Shown here: positions 36,531 to 44,362 of the stretch, one piece after another
Layout: each line of letters starts with the position of its first letter
Position numbering within the stretch: the first letter of the stretch is position 1
From: an uncultured Elusimicrobia bacterium
Lineage (GTDB): Bacteria > Elusimicrobiota > Elusimicrobia > UBA1565 > UBA9628
Length of the DNA: 63,840 nucleotides
NCBI GenBank assembly: GCA_903881545.1
Contig: CAIRTQ010000052.1
Location: 1-63,840, forward strand
Direction of reading: 5' to 3'
The notes under the pieces: model-generated
Told to the model about the DNA's origin: nothing
The model's database searches: none
Seen by the model: only the letters and a program-made list of their open reading frames with translations
Translations under genes and position numbers: made by a program

Positions 36531-37289
36531 ATGACGCTTTTTGATGCGTATATTCGGAAGGTTTCCGAGTATGTCGAGGAAATGCGCGCCCAGGGGCGCT
36601 CCGTCAAGGTTTTAAGCACGCCGGCGTTGCTTGAAGGCCTGCCGGTCAAAATCGGCCCGGGCGCCAACCCGGGCGTCATCCTGCGCGAGGACACCTACGC
36701 GGAGCTTGGCAACCCCGAGGCCGGGTCATGCGCCTTCGCGCTCTTTACGGATAAGCCCGGGCTCATCCCAGATGGCCGCATCACCTTGATCGGCCCGGAC
36801 ATAAAGGAAGCGGCCGGCCAAAGCCTGCCGTTTGGGCAGGTCCTTATGATGGGGGGCGCCGGGCTCGACGACAAGAATCTCGAGGAGCTCCAGCAGCCCG
36901 GGTTCATAGGGGATCAGATAGAGGGCTACATGGTCCGCAGCTCCAGCCAGAGCGTCTGGAGCCGGGTCAGCAAGGACGCGGCCGCGAAAGGATTTGATTT
37001 TACGAGCTTGGGCCGGGCGCTGATGGCTCTTTATAGATCGGGCAACGGCAATATTCAGGCCATGGAAGCCGTCTTCGTCACTTCCGGCAGGGACGACATC
37101 AAGCGGCTCGATGATATCGCGGCCCAGGTCCGCAAGATTAACAAGGAGCTCGTGCGGCAGGCCTGGAAGCTCCGGGGCTACGATATCGACTGCGCATCTG
37201 ATTGTTCCAGCTGCGGCGACAAGGCCGTCTGCGACGAGATCAAAGAGGTCCTCAAGGAACAGCAAGCCCGAAGTCCGCAGCCCGACTGA
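36531..37289 (+). CDS. Acetyl-CoA-synthase (AcsB/CdhC)-like protein lacking the A-cluster domain
   Basis: 252 aa. Residues about 25-200 resemble the middle domain of the CODH/ACS beta subunit: LREDTYAELGNPEAGSCAF, DGRITLIGPDIKEA, SVWSRVSKDAAAKGFDF and LGRALMALYRSG. The catalytic domain with the nickel CGC site is absent. Instead the protein ends with CX3CX2CX5C (Cys221, 225, 228, 234: CASDCSSCGDKAVC), which may bind one [Fe-S] or other metal site. The CooC-type ATPase gene follows 22 nt downstream. Probably an electron-transfer or metal-carrying partner of the HgdB-type enzymes; homology judged by eye. Confidence 0.68.
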   Translation: MTLFDAYIRKVSEYVEEMRAQGRSVKVLSTPALLEGLPVKIGPGANPGVILREDTYAELGNPEAGSCAFALFTDKPGLIPDGRITLIGPDIKEAAGQSLPFGQVLMMGGAGLDDKNLEELQQPGFIGDQIEGYMVRSSSQSVWSRVSKDAAAKGFDFTSLGRALMALYRSGNGNIQAMEAVFVTSGRDDIKRLDDIAAQVRKINKELVRQAWKLRGYDIDCASDCSSCGDKAVCDEIKEVLKEQQARSPQPD

Positions 37290-37311
37290 TTATAATTATA
37301 GAATACCCATC

Positions 37312-38103
37312 ATGTGCGAAGATTGCGGGGACCACGGCCATGGCGATTCGAAACCAGTCATGGTCGTGTGCGGCAAGGGCGGCGTGGGCAAAACGGTGTT
37401 CTCCTCCCTGCTTTCCCGCGTCCTCATCGCGGAAGGCCTCACACCCCTGCTGTTGGTAGACGCTGATCCCGTGGGCGGCTTGACCGCGGCAATCGGCGAG
37501 AAAGCCGTGGATACTTTGGCCGGGATCAAGGACCGTTTCATCGGCGCGGCGCGAAAAGGCGGGAAGGCCGGCGCCAAGGAAGCGGCGGACCAGCTTGATT
37601 ATTTTATACTCAAAGCCTTGGTGGAGCGCAAAGGCTACGCCCTCTTGGCCATGGGGCACAACGCGGAGAAAGGCTGCTTCTGCCCGGCCAACAAACTGCT
37701 CAAGGATGCTCTCGGCAAGCTGATGGGATCCTTCGCCGGGGTGCTTATCGACGCGGAAGCGGGCATCGAGCAGATCAACCGGGATGTCACGGGCCGGGTC
37801 GACCGCGCCATCGTGGTCGTAGACGGCTCGCAGAGAAGCCTGGATACGCTCGCCATGATCGCCGGCATGGTGGGGAGCTCCCGGATCGCCGTCGTCGCCA
37901 ACCGCGTGCCGAAAAACATTACCCTCGACCTTCCTAAAGGGATAGAATTGCTGGGCAGTATCCCGGAAAATGACGAGCTCAGGCGATTTGATTGCGAGGG
38001 CCGCCCCCTATGGCAGCTGCCGGAGGACAATAAGGCGCTCGTCGCTGTGAGGAAAATGGCAAAGCTCTTGGGTGCCGATAAGTCTTTTGCGTGGAGGCGA
38101 TAA
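37312..38103 (+). CDS. CooC-type nickel-insertion ATPase (SIMIBI class)
   Basis: 263 aa. Deviant Walker A GKGGVGKT at residues 21-28, VDADPVGGL following, and KGCFCPAN with the CXC pair (Cys122, Cys124) that binds nickel in CooC dimers. The N-terminus MCEDCGDHGHGD is an extra Cys/His-rich metal-binding-like arm. CooC loads nickel into CO dehydrogenase or acetyl-CoA synthase (AcsF). No CODH is in the window, so the likely client is the ACS-like neighbour. A possible internal -10 (TAGAAT, 37299-37304) lies 7 nt before ATG. Confidence 0.85.
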   Translation: MCEDCGDHGHGDSKPVMVVCGKGGVGKTVFSSLLSRVLIAEGLTPLLLVDADPVGGLTAAIGEKAVDTLAGIKDRFIGAARKGGKAGAKEAADQLDYFILKALVERKGYALLAMGHNAEKGCFCPANKLLKDALGKLMGSFAGVLIDAEAGIEQINRDVTGRVDRAIVVVDGSQRSLDTLAMIAGMVGSSRIAVVANRVPKNITLDLPKGIELLGSIPENDELRRFDCEGRPLWQLPEDNKALVAVRKMAKLLGADKSFAWRR

Positions 38104-39026
38104 TGAATTCCATCGTGGGGCATTGGAAGGGACTGCTTGAGAACAAGTCGTTCGTGCATTTTATCTTCGCATGGCTGGACACGGTTTTCCCCATATATGT
38201 GTTCGTGGTATGTTCGAAGTTCCGGTTCAAGGAGCTCGGCCAGGAGATCCTCAACAACCGCTGGCTGTTGCTCAAGACCTTCCTGGTCACCGCCATCTTA
38301 GTCCCTCTGATCGCCGCCGGAGCCGTAAAATTCATCAGTGTGCCCCTGATGCTCGGCGGCATCATGCTTATCGCGTCCACCGCGCCGGGCGATCCGTTCG
38401 ATCTGGTGGAGTCCCACGGTAAAAAAGGCGGCCTGCTCATGGCCTCGGCCCTCATGCTGTTCCTGGTGCTGGTGATGCCGCTGACCGTGCCCTGCTGGAT
38501 GTGGATATTCACCAAGTGGTTCCCCTATCATCTGGCGGTTTCTCCAGCGGGGATCTTCCACGCGGTCGCGCCCAAGGTCCTGCCGCCCCTGCTGATCGCG
38601 CTCGTTTTGCGTGAAATATTGCCGTCATGGGCGGACAAGCTTTCCGCCCTATTGCACAAATACTTCGAGATATCGGCCATCTTGATAACCATATATTTCA
38701 TTCCGTTTGCGATCGCCAAGATATTCACCTTCGGGATTTCCGGGGCCCTCGCCATGTTCATCGTGACGACCCTGACGCTTTTTGCGGGCTACTACCTGGA
38801 CAGCGGGCAGAGCCGCAAAGACCGCATCAGCATCGCCTTGACCGTAACGCTGGGCAATATGGCGGCTGTTTTGTTCATCGCCCACCAGTGCTACCCCAAG
38901 AAGCTGGATATGATGGATTTTATACTCGTGATTTTCGGCTGGATCGTCCTGAGATGGGTGATCCTCTGGTTCTGGTATTTTTTCATGAAATTCAGGATGT
39001 CCCAAAAAGGGGAAACGCTTGCTTAG
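38103..39026 (+). CDS. BASS-like (bile acid:Na+ symporter type) permease
   Basis: 307 aa with about 9-10 hydrophobic helices. ATG 38103 overlaps the previous stop (TAATG), with GGAGG 6 nt upstream. ASTAPGDPFDLVESHGKKGG followed by MPLTVPCWM resembles the crossover region of bile-acid/Acr3/auxin-type carriers, and VTLGNMAAVLFIAHQCYP the second one. Such carriers take up organic anions, so it probably imports the substrate or exports the product of the operon. The family call is by pattern only. Confidence 0.6.
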   Translation: MNSIVGHWKGLLENKSFVHFIFAWLDTVFPIYVFVVCSKFRFKELGQEILNNRWLLLKTFLVTAILVPLIAAGAVKFISVPLMLGGIMLIASTAPGDPFDLVESHGKKGGLLMASALMLFLVLVMPLTVPCWMWIFTKWFPYHLAVSPAGIFHAVAPKVLPPLLIALVLREILPSWADKLSALLHKYFEISAILITIYFIPFAIAKIFTFGISGALAMFIVTTLTLFAGYYLDSGQSRKDRISIALTVTLGNMAAVLFIAHQCYPKKLDMMDFILVIFGWIVLRWVILWFWYFFMKFRMSQKGETLA

Positions 39027-39822
39027 CGCGATAAGAGTCTTTGCCGTTCTGGCGTTTGCGGGACTTGTCTCGTCGCAAGCCTTCGCGGAGGAACAGGTCA
39101 ACAACGGCCAGGACATCACGCGGCCTCTGACGCGCGTCGACCTGCGCTACCAGTTCATAAACATGCCCTTCGGCCACCAACAGAGCATCTACACCCTGCG
39201 CAGCGATGGTGCCATCAAGTTCTCGGGGGGATGGGAGCTGGCTCTGCGCGGCGACCTGCCCGTCTTCTATGGCGATGTCATTGCCCACGACAACCCTGGA
39301 GGCATGACGCAGACCGCTTTGGGCGATGTCCTGACGCAGGCCGTGGCCGTCCACTCATTTAACCCCAGGGAGGCCCTGGGCGTCGGCGTCCAGATGGTCT
39401 GGCCGACGGCCACGAACGATCAGTCCGGGTCCGGCAAGTATCAGGCCCTGCCCATACTGGGCTTTCGCGAATCGCTTCCCGAGATAAGCAACGGCAGCTT
39501 CTTCGTGCCGTTTGCGAGGTGCGATACTGCCTATGCCGGAAACTCCGACCGCCGGGATATCAAGAAGCTCGAGTTCGGTCCTACCTTGAACCTGATGCTG
39601 CCGGAGCGGATGTTCTTTATATTGTATTCCTCTCCTGAGATCGTCTATGATTTGAACCAGAAGGCTTGGCATGTGCCCATGAATTTCATGGTCGGCAAGA
39701 TGTTCACGAAAACGATCGTGGGATCGGCCGAATTCTTCATCCCCATGTTCGAAGGCCGGAACTATGCCACGCCGTACAATTTCAAGATGGAAGCTCGGGT
39801 CGGATACTTTTTCTCACTCTAA
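39019..39822 (+). CDS. Outer-membrane beta-barrel protein (transporter-like)
   Basis: 267 aa from TTG 39019, overlapping the permease by 8 nt. Signal peptide about 1-23 ending SSQAFA. ITRPLTRVDLRYQFINMP and LRSDGAIKFSGGWELALRGDLP alternate polar and hydrophobic residues as in porin-like barrels linked to aromatic or hydrocarbon uptake. The last residues RVGYFFSL fit a beta-signal. Indicates a diderm cell and a hydrophobic or aromatic substrate; specificity is inference. Confidence 0.62.
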   Translation: MLSAIRVFAVLAFAGLVSSQAFAEEQVNNGQDITRPLTRVDLRYQFINMPFGHQQSIYTLRSDGAIKFSGGWELALRGDLPVFYGDVIAHDNPGGMTQTALGDVLTQAVAVHSFNPREALGVGVQMVWPTATNDQSGSGKYQALPILGFRESLPEISNGSFFVPFARCDTAYAGNSDRRDIKKLEFGPTLNLMLPERMFFILYSSPEIVYDLNQKAWHVPMNFMVGKMFTKTIVGSAEFFIPMFEGRNYATPYNFKMEARVGYFFSL

Positions 39823-39839
39823 CCAAGAGGTGATAGGTC

Positions 39840-41624
39840 ATGAAAAAAATCAGCATAGCTCTGTTGGTCGGCATTCTGGGGTTGCCGTCCATCGTGTGCC
39901 GGGCGGCTCACGCTGACGCTAAAGCCGCTTCCGCCAAGCCGGGGATTAAGATCGACCTGAGCGCTTACCCGGCCGTAGATAAAGAGGAATGGGGCCAACT
40001 GCGCTGGATGCTGAAGCTGGCGGACCAAGGCATCTCCGACTTCACCAATTTTCAATCCGTGGATGAGCAGGGGATAAGCGCCAGCCGCTACTCCGTCGCT
40101 TTCACCGCCTATTTCCTGGCCGCCGAGCAGTACCATAAATTCCCGGCCTGGAAAGACACGATCCAGAGCGCGTACGACCGCATCAACCAGAAGATGATCG
40201 ACAAAAAGGTCTGGGGATATTGGGCTCATGAAAGCATGGGGATAACGAAATTCGAGCCCAAGATGGACCGGCCTTACCCGGAAAACAAGAATCCCGTGTC
40301 CCTGGGCAACATCATGTACTCCGGACATCTGGGGCACATGATCAACCTCTACCAGATGCTCTACAACGACAAGAAATGGGACGCGCCCGGCTCCATCGTT
40401 TTCAAGTGGGATGATCAGACGCAATTCGTTTACGACAATAAGGGACTGCAGGAAGTCATGTTTCAGCAGATGATCGAGAACCCTGTCCCCGGCATCGAGT
40501 GCGAGCGCAACGCCATATTCCCGGTCTGCAACCTGCATCCGATGCTCAGCTGGATGGTTTATGATAAAACCCACAGCACCCGGTATTTCGATGCCGCTCA
40601 TCCACTCTTCGATAAGTTCTTCACTTCTAATTTCATCAACTGGAAGACGCACAGCTATGGCATCATCTACCTCATCAAGCAGGGGTTCGTGTATTCGGCC
40701 TGGAATCCCCGGTTCGGCAACAAGATGGACCCGGTGATCAAAGGCTTGGTCGCAAAAGGCGCCAATTTCGACTCCGCGAGCATAGACGGCTGGACCGCGA
40801 CATTCATGCATGCCTGGAACCCGAAGCTGATCGAAAGCCTTTGGCCGTACCAGAAGAAGGCCCAGGTCAAGCATAACCCCGACGGCTCCGTGGATCTCAG
40901 GAAAGATGATTTTGCTCCTGACGCTTACTGGGGCTACTTCACGATGGGCGCCGCCGAGATGGGGGATGCTCAGCTGGTGAAGGCCCTGCAAAAGGCGGCA
41001 GACAAAGAGCTGTCTCCCGTGTGGGTCGATGGCACCTATCACTACCCGTTCGTAGACAAGACCGCTACGGTAAACCTTGCGGCGGCTGATTCAGATAAGC
41101 CCGCGGCTCCGGCGGCGGCAAATAAATCTACTGTGGCCAGCCCGGTTGCGGCGCCTGCCGCGGCCAAGGACGACGAAGAAAAAGGCGGCTCGTGCTGCGG
41201 CGGCGCGATGCGGACCAAGGAGCACGGGAACATCTCCAACATGAAGACCTGGCCCCAGCACGCCGATCTCGTGGACAGGCATATCGCCATATCAAGAGCG
41301 ATCCCCAAGAACGGCATGTGGACCATGCACAACAAGCCTTTCGACGCGGAGCATTTTACCGAGCCCGCGATCACGGGAGTCGATATCACGAAGACCGCGC
41401 TCAAGCGGGCGATCTACGACAGGCAGAAGAAGGCCCTGATCGTCTCCACCGTGGCTACCGGCGGCAAGGATGATGGCAGCTTCAAGATCGTCAACCTGGA
41501 CCCGGCCAAGAAGTACGAGCTGATACTCGACGGCCAGATGCTGGCGGAGATCAGCGGCGTAAGTGATTATACCGCGACGCATTGCTGTATGCACGATCAT
41601 GACTTCGTCCTGAAACAGAAATAG
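39840..41624 (+). CDS. Linalool dehydratase/isomerase-family protein with a Cys/His-rich C-terminal extension
   Basis: 594 aa. Signal peptide about 1-25. Residues about 50-400 match the (alpha/alpha)6-barrel of linalool dehydratase/isomerase (Ldi): ISDFTNF (Asp67), RYSVAFTAYFLA, LGNIMYSGHLGHM (His163) and GIECERNAIFPVCN. The two cysteines (Cys221, Cys230) have the same spacing as the catalytic pair of Ldi. A linker (Ala/Pro) and a domain with SCCGGAM near 440 and HCCMHDHD near the end is additional to Ldi and may bind metal. Expected to add or remove water on an allylic or tertiary alcohol in the periplasm. Confidence 0.8.
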   Translation: MKKISIALLVGILGLPSIVCRAAHADAKAASAKPGIKIDLSAYPAVDKEEWGQLRWMLKLADQGISDFTNFQSVDEQGISASRYSVAFTAYFLAAEQYHKFPAWKDTIQSAYDRINQKMIDKKVWGYWAHESMGITKFEPKMDRPYPENKNPVSLGNIMYSGHLGHMINLYQMLYNDKKWDAPGSIVFKWDDQTQFVYDNKGLQEVMFQQMIENPVPGIECERNAIFPVCNLHPMLSWMVYDKTHSTRYFDAAHPLFDKFFTSNFINWKTHSYGIIYLIKQGFVYSAWNPRFGNKMDPVIKGLVAKGANFDSASIDGWTATFMHAWNPKLIESLWPYQKKAQVKHNPDGSVDLRKDDFAPDAYWGYFTMGAAEMGDAQLVKALQKAADKELSPVWVDGTYHYPFVDKTATVNLAAADSDKPAAPAAANKSTVASPVAAPAAAKDDEEKGGSCCGGAMRTKEHGNISNMKTWPQHADLVDRHIAISRAIPKNGMWTMHNKPFDAEHFTEPAITGVDITKTALKRAIYDRQKKALIVSTVATGGKDDGSFKIVNLDPAKKYELILDGQMLAEISGVSDYTATHCCMHDHDFVLKQK

Positions 41625-41639
41625 GGGGGGAATATCCTA

Positions 41640-42950
41640 GTGAAAAAGAAATCGGCGTTAATGACCTTATCCGTCCTGGCGTTGGTGTGGGCGTTTCCGA
41701 TGATCAGCCGCACGCAGCCGGCGGTCACCAAGGACAGCGTGCTTGCCAAAAGCAAGGCCGTTCAGGCGAAGTACGACATCATCAACGCCCAGTGGTACGA
41801 CATGTATATCGCCGGGAAAGTGCCTGGAGCGGCGGACGCCGCAGGTTTTATCGATGCCGCGCGGAAGGCCGTCTCAGCAGGAGATTATGCCACGGCCGAT
41901 GACCAGCTCCGCCGGGCCGACGCAAAACTGAGCGTCTATGAACCGGCCGCCATTCCTCCCGGCTGGATGGTTCCAAATCCCCTTTCATATGACTCATCAA
42001 TAAAGGGCAATATCCATAAAGCGGACATTGAAGAACTCAAGAAGATAGAGTTATACGGCGCGCCCAGATACAATACGTGGTTTCAGTTCAGCGGCAAAGG
42101 CGATGACGGCAACCTGTACGGAATGTATGCCTGCGTCAATCACCACAGCACGGGCCATGTGCAGAAACGCGTCATGTTCGCCATAAGCTCCAACGCGTGG
42201 AAAGACAAGCCGAACCAGCTCGAAGTGCTCGACCTCATGGTGATCCCGGACAGGAAGGAAACCAAGGATGCCCTTATCTGGGAAGCTCGGGACGGCGATA
42301 AATATTTGAAATGGACCATAAAGAAAGAGTTCACGACCATCGACTATAAAGATAAAAATAAGGAAATAAGCTTCACCCTGAAGACGGATTATTCGTTCTG
42401 GTATAACCGCGGCATGCAGCCGGTCGAATTGCTTCCCGGCGGCCAGACCGCGGGCTTCGAGCAGCCCGGCAAGGCCGTCGGTACGATCACGATCGATAAA
42501 AAGCCGGTCCAGGTCTCAGGCCACGGCGAGTTCGAGAATTATTTCGTCAAGGGCGCGGGCTATAGGGAGGTTTTGCTTAAATACGGCAACGAGTGGTGGA
42601 TCGCGCTCACGGCGGACCAGTTAAGCGGCATGATCTTTACCGGGATCGCTTACCGCGACGCGGGGTTTTACATCAACGGTGAATACGTAATACCGAGCGA
42701 GTTCACGATCACCCCGATAGAGGCGAAGAAGTCATACACCATCACGGCCAAGACGAGTGCGGGCGATCTGGTGTTGAACTTCAATTTCTGGGGCAACAAT
42801 CCCCTGCTGTATGAATACTGGGGAACCATGGAAGGCACGCTCGCGGGCAAGCCTCTCACCAACGGTTTCGCTTGGATAGAGCATGTGCCCAGCGGCGGCA
42901 TCGACGCGACCGGCCCGACCGCCAGAAAATCGGTTCAGCCGTCGAATTAA
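41640..42950 (+). CDS. Exported protein, possibly CrtC/AttH-like (lipocalin fold)
   Basis: 436 aa. Signal peptide about 1-25. An N-terminal helical stretch (about 30-100; AKSKAVQAKYDIINAQ) is followed by a beta-rich part with GYREVLLKYGNEWWIALT and YWGTMEGTLAGKPLTNGF then AWIEHVP. The latter recalls the C-terminus of carotenoid 1,2-hydratase (CrtC)/AttH proteins. If right, it would be a second hydratase-type protein for isoprenoids next to an Ldi homologue. Low similarity; other beta-sandwich families are possible. Composition is noticeably AT-richer than the genome average. Last gene of the run. Confidence 0.45.
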   Translation: MKKKSALMTLSVLALVWAFPMISRTQPAVTKDSVLAKSKAVQAKYDIINAQWYDMYIAGKVPGAADAAGFIDAARKAVSAGDYATADDQLRRADAKLSVYEPAAIPPGWMVPNPLSYDSSIKGNIHKADIEELKKIELYGAPRYNTWFQFSGKGDDGNLYGMYACVNHHSTGHVQKRVMFAISSNAWKDKPNQLEVLDLMVIPDRKETKDALIWEARDGDKYLKWTIKKEFTTIDYKDKNKEISFTLKTDYSFWYNRGMQPVELLPGGQTAGFEQPGKAVGTITIDKKPVQVSGHGEFENYFVKGAGYREVLLKYGNEWWIALTADQLSGMIFTGIAYRDAGFYINGEYVIPSEFTITPIEAKKSYTITAKTSAGDLVLNFNFWGNNPLLYEYWGTMEGTLAGKPLTNGFAWIEHVPSGGIDATGPTARKSVQPSN

Positions 42951-43017
42951 AAGGCCCAGCCAGAGCGGGACAGCCTCGGCCTCCGCGAGCCGGAACCTTC
43001 CGGCCGCAGGCCGGGTC
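42951..43017. other. GC-rich spacer with small inverted repeats after the operon
   Basis: CCGGAACCTTCCGG and CCGGCCGCAGGCCGG are short self-complementary segments between 42990 and 43015. Without a T-run they are not clear terminators. Confidence 0.4.
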
Positions 43018-43023
43018 GGGAGA

Positions 43024-43034
43024 TTTGATATCAT
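43024..43034 (+). promoter_or_regulatory. Extended -10 promoter of the Sel1-repeat gene
   Basis: TTTGATATCAT, within the 18-mer identical to 29490-29507. It covers the ATG at 43033, so the in-frame ATG at 43045, 10 nt after the box, is taken as the start. Confidence 0.55.
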
Positions 43035-43044
43035 GGCTGACGCC

Positions 43045-44262
43045 ATGATAAAGAACATGTCTTTCGTTCTGGCCGCAGCCTTGGCCGTAAGCGCGCACGG
43101 CCAAGCCGCGCCGCAGGCGGCTGTCGCCGCGTTTCAACTGCCCGCCTCGGATCTGGTCCAGCTCCCGGACCTCGCGCTGGGAAAATGGATGATTGCGCCG
43201 GACCTGACCCCCGCGCACTGGATCGGCGAGATCGATGGCGGAAAGAGCTATCGCGAGCCCATCAACATCATCCTCGAGGACCGCCTCTCGGCCACGCCCG
43301 AGGAGGCCGAGCAGCGTCTTATCGCGGGCTGCGTCAGGGCGGGCTATCCCCCGCGCTTTGGACATTCCTCCGGCTATAAGGGCTACATGGAGGGCCGGCT
43401 TTTTGCGCAGTTGCCCGGGAAGAGGGCCCGGTCTTTTTCCAGCGGACCTTTTGAGCTCAACAACAACCACGGGCGGGTATTTGGCCCCTTGGCGCGCGGC
43501 GGGAAGTACTACTTCATCGCGGCCTTCAGCCGCGAGAGGGTCGATCCCGTTTCCAAGATCATGCATCGCTACGATTCCTTTGACCAAGCGCGCGACCAAT
43601 TCAGCCAAAGCCTCGACCGGCTCGGGATCTACCGGGTCGTCGCTTTCGAGAAGCTCGACAACGCCTTCATCGGCGACCTGGGGCTCACCACCGGCGACCA
43701 CGATGGAGTGGCGGTGCGCCTCTTGGCGCAGCAGACCGAGGCGGACAAGAGCTTTACGCTTGGAGAGGACTATTATGCCGGCAGAGGCGGCATGACGCAG
43801 GATTGCGCCCAGGCCCTTAGCTGGCTGCGCAAGGCCGCAGGCCTGGGCCATGACGGCGCCATCTACCGGCTTGGCGCCATGGCATTGGCGGGGCAATGTG
43901 TGAAGCTGGACCTCTCCGAGTCCCTCAAGCTGTTCCGCAAGGCCGCGGAGCTGGGCAACCGCGAGGCCATGACCAGCATCGGCATCATGACCGAATCCGG
44001 CCAGGTCGGCGCGAAGCCGGACCCTGCGGCAGCCATGGGCTGGTACCTCAAGGCCGCGGACCGCGGCGATCTCCAGGCCATGATCCGCCTGGGTGATATG
44101 CTTAGTCAGGGACGAGGCACGGCGCGCGACGCCAAGGAAGCTTACCGATGGTATCGGACGGCCGCCCAAGGCGGCGATACGGGAGCGCAACGCGCGGCGC
44201 GGGAAATCGAAAGCGCCCTGACCAAGGAAGACATCGCCGGAATCGAGCGGGACCTGGAGTAG
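43045..44262 (+). CDS. Secreted Sel1-repeat protein
   Basis: 405 aa. Signal peptide about 1-20 (MSFVLAAALAVSAHGQA). The middle is unassigned. Residues about 230-390 contain four Sel1-like units (GEDYYAGRGGMTQDCAQALSW, AAGLGHDGAIYRLGAMAL, AAELGNREAMTSIGIM, AADRGDLQAMIRLGDML), alpha/alpha solenoids that mediate protein contacts. Envelope adaptor role presumed. Confidence 0.78.
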   Translation: MIKNMSFVLAAALAVSAHGQAAPQAAVAAFQLPASDLVQLPDLALGKWMIAPDLTPAHWIGEIDGGKSYREPINIILEDRLSATPEEAEQRLIAGCVRAGYPPRFGHSSGYKGYMEGRLFAQLPGKRARSFSSGPFELNNNHGRVFGPLARGGKYYFIAAFSRERVDPVSKIMHRYDSFDQARDQFSQSLDRLGIYRVVAFEKLDNAFIGDLGLTTGDHDGVAVRLLAQQTEADKSFTLGEDYYAGRGGMTQDCAQALSWLRKAAGLGHDGAIYRLGAMALAGQCVKLDLSESLKLFRKAAELGNREAMTSIGIMTESGQVGAKPDPAAAMGWYLKAADRGDLQAMIRLGDMLSQGRGTARDAKEAYRWYRTAAQGGDTGAQRAAREIESALTKEDIAGIERDLE

Positions 44263-44333
44263 GATGCCACGGAGTTCGGCGAACCGCGCCAATACGACCT
44301 CCAGCCGCATTACTATGGGATACTGGCGATCGA

Positions 44334-44344
44334 TTTGGGATAAT
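44334..44344 (+). promoter_or_regulatory. Extended -10 of the FG-GAP lipoprotein gene
   Basis: TTTGGGATAAT ends 18 nt before the ATG at 44363. An upstream ATG at 44264 would precede the promoter and give an unnatural N-terminus. Confidence 0.45.
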
Positions 44345-44362
44345 CAGTGGCGGGATAAGACC

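Noticed and set aside
36531-37289. Full acetyl-CoA synthase or evidence for a Wood-Ljungdahl pathway
   Set aside because: The A-cluster domain, CODH, the corrinoid protein and the methyltransferase are all absent from the window, so only an ACS-like fragment is claimed.
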